From Malania oleifera (Eukaryota; Streptophyta; Magnoliopsida; Santalales; Ximeniaceae), in NCBI RefSeq assembly GCF_029873635.1, contig NC_080421.1, positions 40,467,120 through 40,531,119 of the forward strand: a stretch of DNA of 64,000 nt, given 5' to 3'. Positions 1-11,163 of the stretch are shown in pieces. The position numbers were made by a program, and so were the translations under genes. Below the pieces are notes generated by a model. It was not told the DNA's origin. It worked only from the letters and a program-made list of their open reading frames with translations, and did not search any database. Numbering within the stretch: position 1 is the first letter of the stretch; the number at the start of each line of letters is the position of its first letter.

Positions 1-2
1 CT

Positions 3-350
3 AAGTATATTGGGTCATTCGAGATTCTTGAAAAAGTGGGTCTAGTTGCCTACAAGTTGGCGTTACCATCGATCTTGTCCAGAATCCATGACGTATTTCA
101 CGTTTCTATGTTGAGGAAGTATGTCTCAGATCCCTCTCTTATGATCAGTTATGAGGCACTGGAGCTTAGGGATACTTTGACATATGAAGAAGTGTTAGTG
201 CAGATTTTGGATTGGAAAAAGCAGGAGCTACACACAAAAAGAATTTCACTAGTAAAAGTGTTATGGCATAATCATGTAGTTAAGGAAGTTTCGTGGGAAT
301 TAGAGGAACAGATGTGCCAGAAATATCCACATCTCTTTAGTGGAATTTAG
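3..350 (+). pseudogene. Ty3/gypsy polyprotein, C-terminal fragment (element C)
   Basis: The frame entering from the left edge (codons from base 3) encodes the end of a Ty3/gypsy chromovirus Pol: the integrase C-terminal region with the conserved block HDVFHVSMLRKY, then a chromodomain-like tail containing VLWHNHVVKEVSWELEE and ending PHLFSGI at a stop at 348-350. The same tail recurs in elements A (to about 8,697) and B (to about 16,014), so all three are close relatives of the Tekay/Del type. This stretch has no internal stop, but the rest of the element lies outside the window, so whether the full gene is intact is unknown. It is followed directly by a polypurine tract and an LTR, which fixes it as the 3' end of an element on the plus strand. 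Confidence 0.85.
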
Positions 351-601
351 AGCTGAGCCAGTCAGAGTAAAAGTAAAGGTATATATGTTGGTTTATATAG
401 TGTAATGTAGGATAGATAGTGTTTTTGGTTTGGATAAGAATGGTTTTGGGAGAGTTTTGTTTGGATTATTGTAATCTTCCAGGACCATAAATGTAACCAC
501 GGTATTCCTCCGCCATAAGTGAAGGTAATTAATAAAATGGTGATGTTTCTCCTTAAGAATGAAAATGTGATAGATGGCAAATTTCGAGGACAAAATTTTA
601 T

Positions 602-614
602 AAGGAGGGGAGAA
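602..614 (+). other. Polypurine tract of element C
   Basis: A purine run (AAGGAGGGGAGAA) lies immediately before the TGTAGAGACC start of an LTR. The same arrangement occurs before the 3' LTRs of elements A (8,953-8,965) and B (16,314-16,326). In LTR retrotransposons this is the plus-strand DNA priming site. The 250 bases before it (351-601) are the untranslated 3' internal region, alignable by eye with 8,700-8,950 and 16,020-16,310. Confidence 0.85.
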
Positions 615-682
615 TGTAGAGACCCAGAAAATATAATATTGAGAATAAATAAGAAAAGGATGGAAAATGGGTTGGTGACGAG

Positions 683-838
683 AAAACCAGCGATGGTTTT
701 CTGGAGTATTAAGAAAACTATCGACGGTTATATGGTTTTACCGCAACCGGGTAAGTGGGTAAAAGGTAAAAAATGGGCCAATTAAAGAGAAAATCGGCGA
801 TGGTTTTGTGAGAGCCTAAGAAAACCAATGATGATTTT
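683..838. repeat. Four imperfect CGATGG-centred palindromes in LTR C
   Basis: Imperfect palindromes of the form AAAACC-NN-CGATGGTTTT occur at 683-700, about 715-732, 790-807 and 821-838. They occupy the first 225 bases of the LTR, where promoter/enhancer (U3) sequence is expected. Spacing between starts alternates (about 32, 75 and 31 bases). Their function is unknown. Confidence 0.6.
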
Positions 839-901
839 CTTTACAGTGCGGAAATAAGAGAGATCCTGCGAGCTTCATTTCTTTTCTTAAGCAAAGATTT
901 C

Positions 902-905
<4 letters not shown>

Positions 906-952
<47 letters not shown>
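906..952. repeat. (CT)n microsatellite
   Basis: An almost pure CT run of about 23 units sits inside LTR C, just upstream of a stretch resembling an untranslated leader. The same position in the related LTR B 3' copy also has a TC run (about 16,699-16,730). Confidence 0.95.
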
Positions 953-955
<3 letters not shown>

Positions 956-1682
956 CCCTACGAAGCTCTCCTCCTCTCTTCGATTTCGACTTCATTTTAG
1001 TTTGAATCAACGATTAGGAACCACCACGAGGATCTAGGAAATATTCTCTTCAAGTTATCTGGAGCAGAATCGCGATTTGGGGTTCCGGGGCATCACTCCA
1101 AAACTGAGGTAAGGGTGTTAAATATTGGTTTTAATTGTTAAATTGGAGTATTTGGGGCCTAGGAAATACTAAGTGATGATATTCTGGAGGTGGAGTTGAT
1201 TAATTTGGGGAAAATGTGAATTTCAAGATTTTGAGTTTCGAACACTGCAGGCGTAGGATTTGGGTTTTTACAAGCCTCTCAGTAAGCCAGGTAAAGGGAA
1301 TAAATTATAGCAGTATTTTAAAAATTATGGGTTGAATAAATATGTAAAAATGGTGATATAATATTTAACAGTATATATATATATATATTATGAAATGAAT
1401 AACAGACAAAATTGTGTGACATATGAGTTATACTGAGAACATGTTTAAAACTGGGTTGTGTGAACTACATGATGAATTATAAGAATATGAGATAAACATA
1501 TATTGAAATGTTTTTGTGCAAAAAAGAATATAAGAGAAACCTATTGATGTTTATATACTGAACTGTAATGATGAGAGAATTGTTTTATTGAGAAACAATG
1601 ACAAGTGATATATCAAAGAGTATTTTCTGAGAAATGATGATATATGTAACATGGATATGTTTACTAGAAAAATGATGGAACA

Positions 1683-1684
<2 letters not shown>

Positions 1685-1758
<74 letters not shown>
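1685..1758. repeat. Compound (AT)n(GT)n microsatellite
   Basis: About 19 AT units pass directly into about 18 GT units within LTR C. It is likely to be length-polymorphic. Confidence 0.95.
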
Positions 1759-1762
<4 letters not shown>

Positions 1763-2753
1763 ATAGAAATGATTTCTATGATAAATGTGGCAGTATGAAA
1801 TAACGATATGTTTTATATTGAGACAATTTGAAATACGTGAAATGGGAACCTATTGTGAATACTGAATTGTGAATATGGAAATGTGAGTATTGCAATGAGA
1901 ATACTGCAATGTGAATACTGAAACGTAAATATGAAATGTGAATGATTAAATGTGGAAATGAGAACCCTAATAGATGGTTGTTGATAATAAGCATGGTACC
2001 AATGCTAGCGGATGATAAGTGCAACCACACGGTCTCGTGAAGAGTGTGGCGTGGCAATTGAATGAGCTAGTGAGAAGGGTAGTTTTTTTAGGCAGGCCAT
2101 TCGTACTATAGACAGGTATATGGATTGTTTATTTTGATCTAATTGAGTAGCCCAAACGCGGTTTAGATCCAGCCTTCGGGCCGCACAACCTCGACCATGG
2201 AGGGGAAGCATGGCGTGGAGAATATCCTCATGGCAGTCATGAGTTACAGACACGCATGTATTGGTTACTGAGGATAATCATGGGCTAGATTGTGAAATAT
2301 GAAAAGGAGAAAGAAACGCTGATGAAAGCTATTGAAATATGAAAATGAGAAAGAAAAGCTTATCAAAGCTATTGAAATATGAATATAAGAAATGAAAGAG
2401 TGTAAGTTTAATTATGTAAATAATTACGGCGAAGTAGAACTCTCCGCCTGAGGGCTTATTGAGTAAGTTGAGTGCCCTGATAAGTATCAGTTGTAACTGC
2501 ATCTGAGTTAATCGGGTAAGGTTACAAACGATATCAGAGCAAAGGGGAGCTACATGTATGGGCGTGTAACCTCCTCTATTCTTGGGAACTTTCGCCGATA
2601 AATATGGGTTGCATGTGAATGAGTTGAAAATTGGAATTAAAGCTTATAAAATCTTGTGTTTTATATCTATATGATTATTAGTATAAATGGTATATTTTTC
2701 TCAGATGGTATTATCACTAAAATGAGAATATTATGATATAACGAAACTCTTAC

Positions 2754-3164
2754 TATAGAGACTCGAAGAAATTATAATAATAATAATAAGGGAAAGGGGA
2801 GAAAAAGGTAAATTCTAATTTAGAATTCAAAATGGGTCTCAACGACAAACACAGCATGTTCATCAACGAACACGCTTGATGGGATCGTCAACGGGGACAC
2901 GTGTCTCATCAATGAGAAGATACCAAGAGGCAATTTTTGGTTCTGAATTTCGTCGATGAAAAATAAGCATTCGTTGACGAACTCCCTTCGTGGCCTCGTC
3001 GACGAAGGCAGGAGTATAACTAGCCCTAAACTCAGATTCAACGCAGATTTTTCAGCCAAAATAGGTTTTTTCTCTCTCATGTTCGTCCCCTCTCTCTTCT
3101 CTCTAAAAGTTTGGGCCGATTTTTTTCCGGTTCGACAATTTGAGGCCGCCGCGACACTCCTTGT
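2754..3164 (+). mobile_element. 5' LTR of element B, first part
   Basis: It aligns with the 3' LTR start at 16,327: TAGAGAC, then (AAT)n, then a GTCGAC-rich block, a TATAACTAGCCC stretch, and ...GCCGCGACACTCC. It is interrupted at 3,164 by element A and resumes at 11,164 with GAAGTTTCTCTTCAAG, exactly the continuation seen at about 16,825 in the intact 3' LTR. Confidence 0.92.
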
Positions 3165-3442
3165 GTAGTGACCTAGGGAATTATGGTATTTAAATAATGG
3201 AATAAGGAGAAAAGGAAATTGTATTTGAAATACTTAAATAGGTCCTCTTCGACGTACACAGGGAGTTCATCGACGAGTACACATCAGGGGGTCATCGACA
3301 GGGACGTGTCTTGTCGATGAGAAGATACCGAGAGGCTATTTTTCCATCTTTGAATTTCGTCGATGAGAAATAAACGTTCGTCGACGAACTTCCTTCGTGA
3401 CTTCGTTGACAAGGTGACGTGGCTCATCGAAGAAGGCTAGTG

Positions 3443-3450
3443 TATAAATA
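3443..3450 (+). promoter_or_regulatory. Putative LTR TATA box (element A, 5' LTR)
   Basis: TATAAATA follows the palindrome-rich block and precedes a CT-rich leader-like stretch (CTCTCTCTCC at about 3,496), the usual layout of a plant retrotransposon promoter. The 3' LTR has the same box at 9,245-9,252. This is inferred from position only. Confidence 0.55.
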
Positions 3451-4039
3451 GCCCTAATCCGGATCTCAATGCAGATTTTTTAACCCAAAACAAATTCTCT
3501 CTCTCCACTTCAATTTCCACTCCTTCTCCCTAAATTTCTGGGCCAAATTTTTGTCGGTTCGACGATCTGAGGCCACCACGACACTCCTGGAAGAATTCTC
3601 TTCAAATTTGCTGTAGTGGATCGTCGGTGGGGTTAGCTTAAATTCTATCCCAAATTCGGGGTAAGGCTTCTATTCAGTATTTGACTTTCCTGCGGTTGTG
3701 GAAATTGTAGTAGTCAAGAAAATATTGAGATTTTGTTCTGGGAGATGTTATTTTCAGGGTGTTGAACGAGGAACCCTGCAGATACAGGACTGATATACTT
3801 TAGGAGCTTTTCAAGAATCATATAAGAGGATAAACTAAGCTAGTTGTTTTATGAAAATATATGTATAATCTTACATCATTTAATTTCAGGAATATATATA
3901 TATATATATATATTTGCATTATGTTTGGGAAAATACTGCTATAAATGACGATAAGTTTTAATTATGTGTAATACCCATTTTGTGTAGCATGAGTAAAATT
4001 TATTATGATTTACTGTTTTCCGAGAAAATGTTAAATGAC

Positions 4040-4260
4040 ACAAAGTTTTAGTATGATATACCAATGTACGGGCCCAGAGTTTTACTATGATATACCGGCG
4101 TACGGGCCAAGAGTTTTTATATGATATACCGGCATATAGGCTGAGGGTTTTCTTATATGATATTCCGGCATACGGACCAAGGATTTTATCTGATATGTGA
4201 TATGGCGTACGGGTCATGATTAATAAAATACGAAAGTCCGGCGTAAGGGCCGAAGATTTT
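4040..4260. repeat. Minisatellite of about 33 bp in LTR A (5' copy)
   Basis: Several degenerate units follow the pattern ATGATATACCGGCGTACGGG then CCGAGAGTTTT, each with the core CCGGC(G/A)TA(C)GGGCC. A longer array of the same unit occurs in the 3' LTR (about 9,890-10,180), and variant units (GATATGTCGGCGTAAGxGCC) occur in both B LTRs (about 11,690-11,790 and 17,345-17,480). Confidence 0.8.
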
Positions 4261-5131
4261 CATATTATGTTATGAAATGTGATATAATGATATTGAATTG
4301 ACAATTATTATTATTATGGAATAGCAATGTATATGGGGTAGCAGGAGGATGGATAGTCGATGTTGTTTATTGTAGTATTGGTGCCCCTGGTGTACGGACC
4401 AAGTCTGGCAGACCCATCGTACTTACATATTTTTTCTTTTGACTTGGCAATGGTCGGCCAGCCATTGTCAGGTCCCACCTTTGGGCTACACAACCCAATC
4501 ATGTGGGGGTAAGACATGACACCAGCCAGCTAACCTTCCAGGGTATTTTTGTATTATTATTATATAATATGAATTATGCTTATGGAAATCCTGTATGCTC
4601 TGCCATGCTATGATTATATATGTTTCTCTAGATATGATACAGACAGTTTCACTAAATATGTTTATGTATGATTTTATGTATAACACAAAAATACTCATGT
4701 TGCCACACACTGGTATTAGTTTATTTTCCCTTACCGAGAGGTGTCTCACCCCAAATTATATGAACATTTCAGGAGCCCTAGATAGGAGAGTGGATAAAGC
4801 TCCGCAGCGCTCGAGTTCATTAGTCCTACCCTATCTAAAGGGTAAGTACTTATTAGGGTTGGACGGATTTTGGGTGGCGACCCTAGGACTATTTTGGATA
4901 CTTTTGAGATGTGTGTTTCTATTTGACGGTTGTAGTAAACTCTGGTATTGTGTTGAATGGTAATATGAGATGTATATGATTTTATGTTCCTTGCTGCTAA
5001 GGCTTCCGTGTTGTATTTCTAATGTATCCCTGGTACCCACGGGTTCAGGTTGATTATGATCTGCTAGGTTTATCATATCGATTTTTATTATCATGGAAAA
5101 AAAATGGTAAAATAAGCAAGTCGTTATAGTT

Positions 5132-5143
5132 TGGTATTAGAAC
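5132..5143 (+). other. Primer-binding site, element A
   Basis: TGGTATTAGAAC, three bases after the LTR end, matches the usual plant initiator-Met tRNA primer site TGGTATCAGAGC except for C-to-T and G-to-A type transitions. These changes are typical of decay of methylated TE DNA. Confidence 0.85.
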
Positions 5144-5433
5144 CTAGGTTCCTAGGTTCTGTAAACATTAGAGTGCAAGGGAAACGATATCAGAATATAG
5201 GAAAATGATTTAAGGTTTTGTTCTACAGTCTAGAAGCAGGACTTCCGTGGTGGTTTCTGTGTTTTTCCTAGGGTGATGATTTCAGGAGAACCATAAGTAA
5301 ACTATTGTCGGGTTGTGTTTCTAGAACGTAGGACTGGAGTTAGGAATGAGTTGAGGAAGTTAGGATAAGGAACTATGTTTGGCATGTAAATTAAAAGTAT
5401 AAGGTTCCTAAGTTACGTTTATTGTTTTTTAGG

Positions 5434-8400
5434 ATGAATCTAGGAGGAGGTAGTGCCCATGCAAGTTTCAGTGATGATACAGGGCCCTCAAGTACAGGTG
5501 GGACTGATTCTTATGCAATACTACGCAGCGTGGCTCAGCAGGTTATGATTGAGATCGCTAGGATCTCTAGAGAGCAGGGAGGTCTGTTTGCAGGTCATGG
5601 GTGCATGATAGAGAAGTTTACTAAGATGAATCCTCCGGCGATTTTAGGAGGGGTTGATCCTGCAGCTTCCGAGAATTGGATGCAGGAGATCGAGAAGGTC
5701 TTGGATGTATTACAGTGTAAGGAGGAACAGAAGGTCCTCTTCGCCACCTATAAACTGACATAAGAGGCCAAGAGGTGGTGGACTGCTGTGAGACTTCTGG
5801 AGCAGAAGAGGACGATGCCAATAGTGATGACATGGGACCGATTTAAAGAATTATTCTTTGACAGATATTTCCCAACTACTGTTAAGGAGGCCAAAGTGGA
5901 GGAGTTCCTGAGTCTGAAGCAGGGACAGTTGTCGGTCCAGCAGTATGCGGCACGGTTTATAAAGCTCTCTTGCTTCGCTTCGTATGTTGTTTCTGATGAG
6001 ATAAAGAAGGTGAGACAGTTTAAAAGAGGATTGACGAGAGGCATATACAAGTAGGTGGTGGTACTAAAGATTTAGGATTTTTCTGAGTTAGTCGACAGAG
6101 CAACCTTCGTAGAGGTTAGTGAGCGTATGGATGCAGAGGAACAAGGACAGAAGAAGAGATTTGCATCTTCAGGCTACCATCAGGGTCATAGACAGGGTCA
6201 GTAGAGGAGAGGAAACTATGGCAGAGGGCGGAGATAGGAAACTGGGGATCGTGAGGTTCAGACAGTGCAGAATCCTCCTGTTTGTCAGACTTGTGGGAGG
6301 AGGCACTAGGGAGAGTGTCGAGTGGGACGAGTTGTCTGCTATCGCTACGGTAGACAGGGACATCTGGTGCGAGACTGCCCTTTACCACCAGATATCACTT
6401 CTGCTTCTAGACCGTATTGGGGAGGCTATCAGGCACCACGTGGAGGCCAGTAAAGAAATATGGCTCCAGTCAAAGTTTTTTCTTTGACGTCGGGTGATGC
6501 TGAGACAACCGGCGATATGGTGACAAGTATGGTTAGCATGCTTTCCTTTAAAGTTATTGTATTATTTGATTCAGGAGCCACACACTCATTTGTTTCTCTA
6601 GATTGCACTAGACTATGTGGGGCAAAAACACAGTTGTTAGACGCTGAACTATTGGTATCTACACCGACTGAGTCGACAGTGAGGTGTAGTAGGGTGCTCC
6701 GAGGTTGTTTAGTTGATATTCAGGGAAAAAATTTGTTTGCTAATTTAATAGTGCTGGACATGCATGGGTTCGATGTAATATTTGGTATGGATTGGCTAGC
6801 AACTAATTTTTCCAGTATAGATTGCTATTCATGAGAAGTGATATTCAAACCTCGAGGAAGAACACCATATTTGAATGGGACGATAGCTGTGAGCAGAGTT
6901 TTTAGGAATTAAAGCAGAGGCTTGTCACGGCACCAGTATTAATCATCCCGTCAGGAGATGAGGGTTATGTTATCTACAGTGATGCGTCCTTGAAGGTACT
7001 TGACTGTGTATTGATGCAGCATGGTAGAGTAGCAGTGTATGCTTCTAGGCAGTTGAAAGAATATGAAAAGAACTACCCTACCCATGATCTTGAATTGGCT
7101 GCAGTGGTACATGCATTGAAGATTTGAAGGCATTACCTGTACGGCGAGCGATGTGAAATTTTCTCCAACCATAAGAGTTTAAAGTACTTTTTCACCCAGA
7201 AGGAACTGAACATGAGGTAGAGAAGGTGGTTGGAGCTTATTAAAGATTTCAATTATACCATCAGTTACCACCTAAGGAAAGCAAACGTGGTGGCTAATGT
7301 GTTGAGTAGGAAGTCTGTGGGACCAGCATTGGCAGCTATGGACATCCAAGATCCGATCATGGGGAGGAATTATGTATTGCAGATGACGGAGCGTTGCGAT
7401 TCCATTCCAGATTATGTGTTCCTACCGATGCTAATATTAGAAATACCATCTTAGAGGAGGCTCACAGATCTTTGTACACAGTTCATCCCGGCAGTACGAA
7501 GATGTATAGAGATCTTCGAGTGTCTTATTGGCGAAGTGGTATAAAGAAAGAAATTGCTGAGTATGTAGCCCAATGTCTGATGTGCCAGTAGATAAAAGCT
7601 AAGAACTAGAGAGTGGCAAGCCAGTTGCAGCCACTTTTTATCCCATAGTGGAAATGGGATCACATATCTATGGACTTTATTTCAAGGTTGTCGTCGACAT
7701 TGCATGTCCAGAATGTGATTTGGGTGATTGTAGACCATTTGACTAAGACCACCCATTTCCTTCCCATCAAGATCAATTACTCCATGGACAAACTGGCAGA
7801 CATATATATTCAGGAGATAGTCCGTTCTCACGGCGTGTCAGTGTCTATAGTGTGATACAGAGACCCACATTTCACGTTACGATTTTGGAAGAGCTTGCAG
7901 GAGGCTCTAGGGTCTCAGTTATTTTTTAGCACGACGTTCCATCCTCAGTCAAACAGGCAAACTGAGAGGACAATTCAAATATTGGAAGATATGCTTCAAG
8001 CATGTGTGTTAGATTTTGGGGGTAGTTGGACCCAGTTTATGTCGCTGGTGGAGTTTGCGTATAATAATAGTTATCATACCAGCATTGGCATGGCACCGTT
8101 TGACGCGCTCTATGGTAGGAAATGTCGTTCTCCTTTATTTTGGGGTGAAATGGGTGAGCGGCGAGTTGTGGGACCGGAGCTTGATCAACAAGCGCGTGAT
8201 AAGGTTCTGTTTATCAGAATTAGAATTAGTACAGCTCATAGCCGACAGAAGATACTCACCGCAGGAAATTAGAGTTTGATGTTGGTAATCATGTATTTTT
8301 GAAAATAGCTCCGTTAAAACGGGTTATACGATTTGGAAAGAAAGGTAAACTAAACCCTAGGTTCATTGGCTCGTTCAAGATTCTAGAGAAAGTGGGGCCT

Positions 8401-8697
8401 GTTGCCTACAGGCTAACTTTGCCACCTATGTTGTCCAAGATTCATGACGTATTCCACATTTCCATGTTGAGGAAATACATCCCAGACCCTTCTCACGTGA
8501 TCAGTTATAGTGAATTAGAGCTCAATGATTCACTAGTTTATGAGGAGGTTCCAGTACAGATTATGGATAGGAAAGAACAAGAATTGCATTATAAGAAGAT
8601 TCCTCTAGTAAAAGTTTTGTGGAGAAATCATGCAATAGAAGAAGTTTCTTAGGAACTCAAGGAACAGATAAGGCAGAAATACCTGCAATTTTTCTAA
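5434..8697 (+). pseudogene. Gag-pol relic of element A (reverse transcriptase deleted)
   Basis: Gag starts at ATG 5,434 (MNLGGGSAHAS) and runs through the retrotransposon gag domain (RYFPTTVKEAKVEEFLSLKQ) to about 6,060, with a zinc-knuckle region near 6,275-6,385 containing CYRYGRQGH and C-type residues. The aspartic protease with FDSGATHSFVS is at about 6,570-6,600. At about 6,860 the sequence jumps from just after the protease straight to RNase H (FEWDDSCEQ... [14 protein letters not shown], about 6,870-7,330). The roughly 1.1 kb that holds reverse transcriptase in element B (about 12,945-14,010) is therefore deleted. Integrase follows (zinc finger to about 7,590, catalytic core to about 8,150, HPQSNRQTER motif), then the HDVFHISMLRKY tail. 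In-frame stops (for example about 5,761, 6,052, 6,834 and 7,589) and frameshifts abolish coding capacity. Confidence 0.9.
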
Positions 8698-8952
8698 GAA
8701 GTTCAGTCATAACCAAGAAAGTGTAAGTGATTATGTAATGTTTCTTTTGCAGGTACATGTAGTGGTTTAGTTAATAAGTAGTCTTTTAGTTTTGGGAGAA
8801 TTTTATTTTATATATGTAATCTCTCAGAACTTGGAATGTAACCACAGTATTCCTCCACCATAAGTGAGGGTAAACAATAAAATAAGTAAACCATTTTGCC
8901 TTTAAGGGATGATGAATCATATGAATAGCAAATTTCGAGGACATAATTTTAT

Positions 8953-8965
8953 AAGGAGGGGAAAA
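8953..8965 (+). other. Polypurine tract, element A
   Basis: AAGGAGGGGAAAA lies directly before the TGTAGTGACC LTR start at 8,966. Confidence 0.88.
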
Positions 8966-9244
8966 TGTAGTGACCTGGGGAATTATGGTATTTAAATAAT
9001 GGAAGATGGAGAAAAGGAAATTGTATTTGAAATACTTAAATAGGGCCTCGTCAACGAACACAGGGAGTTCGTCGATGAGCACACATGAGGGGCTCGTCGA
9101 CAGGGATGTGTCTCGTCGATGAGAAGATATCGAGAGGCTATTTTCCCATCTCTAAATTTCGTTGACAAGAAAAAAACGTTCATCAACGAACTTCCTTCGT
9201 GACCTCGTCGACAAGGTGACGTGGCTCGTCGACGAAGGTCAGTG

Positions 9245-9252
9245 TATAAATA
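9245..9252 (+). promoter_or_regulatory. Putative LTR TATA box (element A, 3' LTR)
   Basis: TATAAATA is in the same position as in the 5' LTR, followed by a CT-rich leader stretch. A promoter in a 3' LTR could read outward into flanking DNA (here LTR B). Activity is not known. Confidence 0.5.
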
Positions 9253-9707
9253 GCCCTAATTCGGATTTCAGCGCAAATTTTTTAACCCAAAAGAAATTCT
9301 CTCTCTCCACTTCGGTTTTCACTCCTTCTCCCTAAGTTTCTGGACCAGATTTTCGCCTGTTCGATGATCTGAGGCCACCGCAACACTCCTCGAAGAGTTC
9401 TTTTCAAATCTGCTGGAGTGAATCGTCAATGGGCTAGCTTGAATCCTATCCCAGATTCGGGGTAAGGCTTTCTATTCAATATTTGACTTTCCTGCAATTG
9501 TAGAAATTGTAGTAGTCAAGAAAATACTGAGGTTTTGTTCTAAGAGATGTTATTTTCAAGGTGTTGAATGGGAAACCCTGCGGGTACAAGGCTGATATAC
9601 TTTAGGGGCTTTTCAAGAATCAGGTAAGGGGATAAATTAAGCTAGTTGTTTTATGAAAATATATGTATAACCTTATAGCATTTAATTTCAGGAAAATAAA
9701 TAAATAA

Positions 9708-9764
<57 letters not shown>

Positions 9765-9889
9765 CATTATGTTTGGGGCAATACTGCTGTAAATGACAAT
9801 ATGTTTTAAATATGTGTAATACCCATTTTGTGTGGCATGAGTAGAATTTATTATGATTTACTGTTTTCTGAGAAATTGTTAAATGATAC

Positions 9890-10180
9890 AAAGTTTTACT
9901 ATGATATACCGGCGTACGGGCTGAGAGTTTTACTATGATATACTAGCCTACGGGCCGAGAGTTTTTATATGATATACAGGCATACGGGCCAAGATTTTTT
10001 ATATGATATACCAGTGTATGGGTTGAGGGTTTTCTTATATGATATGCTGGCATATAGGCCGAGCCTTTTATACGATATGTCGGTGTACGGGCCGAGGATT
10101 TTATCTTATATGTGATATGGCGTACGGGTCGTGATTAATAAAATACGAAATGCCGACGTAAGGGCCGAAGATTTTCATAT
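9890..10180. repeat. Minisatellite of about 33 bp in LTR A (3' copy)
   Basis: About eight degenerate units carry the core CCGGCGTACGGGCC followed by GAGAGTTTT-like spacers. Unit number differs from the 5' LTR, showing contraction or expansion after insertion. Confidence 0.8.
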
Positions 10181-11163
10181 TATGTTTTGAAATGTGATAT
10201 GATGACATTGAATTGAAAATTATTATTATGGAATAGCAATGTATCACAATTTGAAATATGTTATATGTTATCAGAACCTGATTGGCTTGATTTAGGCTTA
10301 CATGAGCACGGTACCGTAGCTATATGATCATGATCATTATGATATTAGTGTTTTCGCTGTCGTACGAGGCAGCAGGAGGATGGATAGTCGATGTGGTTTA
10401 TTGTAGTGTTGGCACCCCTGGTGTACAAACCAGGTCTGCCAAACCCATCGTACTTACAGACTTTTACTTTTGACTTGGTAGTGATCGGCCAGCCATTGTC
10501 AAGTCCAGCCTTCGGGCCACACAACCCAGTCATGTAGGGGTAAGACATGACACCAGCTAACTAACCTTCCAGGGTGTTTTTGTATTATTATTATATAAGA
10601 TGAATTATGCTTATGGAAATCTTGTATGTTCTGTCATGCTATGATTATATATGTTTTTCCATATATGATACAGACAGTTTCACTAAATATGTTTATGTAT
10701 GATTTTATGTATAAAACAGAAATACTCATGTTGCCACACACTGGTATTAGTTTATTTTCCTTTACTGAGAAATGTCTTACCCCAAATTATATGAACATTT
10801 CAGGAGCCCCAGATAGGAGAGCGGATAAAGCTCTGCTGCTCTAGAGTTCGTTAGTCCTACCCTATCTGAAGGGTAAGTACTTGCTAGGGTTGGACGGATT
10901 TTGGGTGGCGACCCTAAAACTATTTTGGATACTTTTGAGATGTGTGTATCTATATGACGGTTGTAGTAAACTCTGGTATTGTGTTGAATGGTAATATGAG
11001 ATGTATATGATTTTATGTTTCCTGCTGCTTAGGCTTCTGTGTTATATTTCTAATGTATCCCTGGTACCCACGGGTTCAGGTTAATTATGATCTACTAGGT
11101 TTATTATATCGGTTGTTATTATCATGGAAAAAAATGGTAAAATAAACAGGTCGTTACACCTTG

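Larger units (their letters stand above)
615..2753 (+). mobile_element. 3' LTR of element C, first part (interrupted by element B)
   Basis: The LTR starts TGTAGAGACC after the polypurine tract and breaks at 2,753, where element B begins. It resumes at 18,498 and ends ...GCGTCACA at 18,918. The two halves join cleanly across the 5-bp duplication CTTAC (2,749-2,753 and 18,493-18,497). Total length is about 2.56 kb. It contains a CT microsatellite, a composite AT/GT microsatellite and four imperfect palindromes near its start. Its distal part resembles the LTR ends of A and B (TTAGTTTATT...GTGTCTCACC-like segment), so the LTRs are related. Confidence 0.85.
3165..5128 (+). mobile_element. 5' LTR of element A
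   Basis: The LTR is 1,964 bp, ending ...GTCGTTATA (terminal CA mutated to TA). It holds GTCGAC/GTCGATGA-type motifs (about 3,245-3,435), a TATA-like TATAAATA (3,443-3,450), a short AT run near 3,895, a CGGCGTACGGGCC minisatellite (about 4,040-4,260) and a conserved distal block. It is shorter than its 3' partner (2,193 bp), largely because a segment corresponding to about 10,240-10,345 is missing and the minisatellite has fewer units. Confidence 0.9.
3165..11158 (+). mobile_element. Ty3/gypsy element A, inserted in the 5' LTR of element B
   Basis: The boundaries are TGTAGTGACC (3,165) and ...GTCGTTACA (11,158), flanked by a perfect target duplication CCTTG (3,160-3,164 and 11,159-11,163). 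The structure is 5' LTR 3,165-5,128, primer site 5,132-5,143, gag-pro and RNase H-integrase relics 5,434-8,697, polypurine tract 8,953-8,965 and 3' LTR 8,966-11,158. The reverse transcriptase domain is missing. As the innermost insertion it must be the youngest of the nest, yet it carries many stops. This shows that the outer elements are older still. Confidence 0.95.
8966..11158 (+). mobile_element. 3' LTR of element A
   Basis: The LTR is 2,193 bp, TGTAGTGACC...GTCGTTACA, followed by the duplication CCTTG. It contains three exact GTCGAC sites (9,096-9,101, 9,207-9,212, 9,228-9,233) plus variants, a TATAAATA box at 9,245-9,252, an AT microsatellite (about 9,713-9,762) and a longer minisatellite than the 5' copy. 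It carries the 10,240-10,345 segment that the 5' LTR lacks. Confidence 0.93.

Noticed and set aside
4040-10180. Regularly spaced repeats suggesting a CRISPR-like array
   Set aside because: Units are degenerate, spacers are not unique, and they lie inside plant LTRs; this is a minisatellite.
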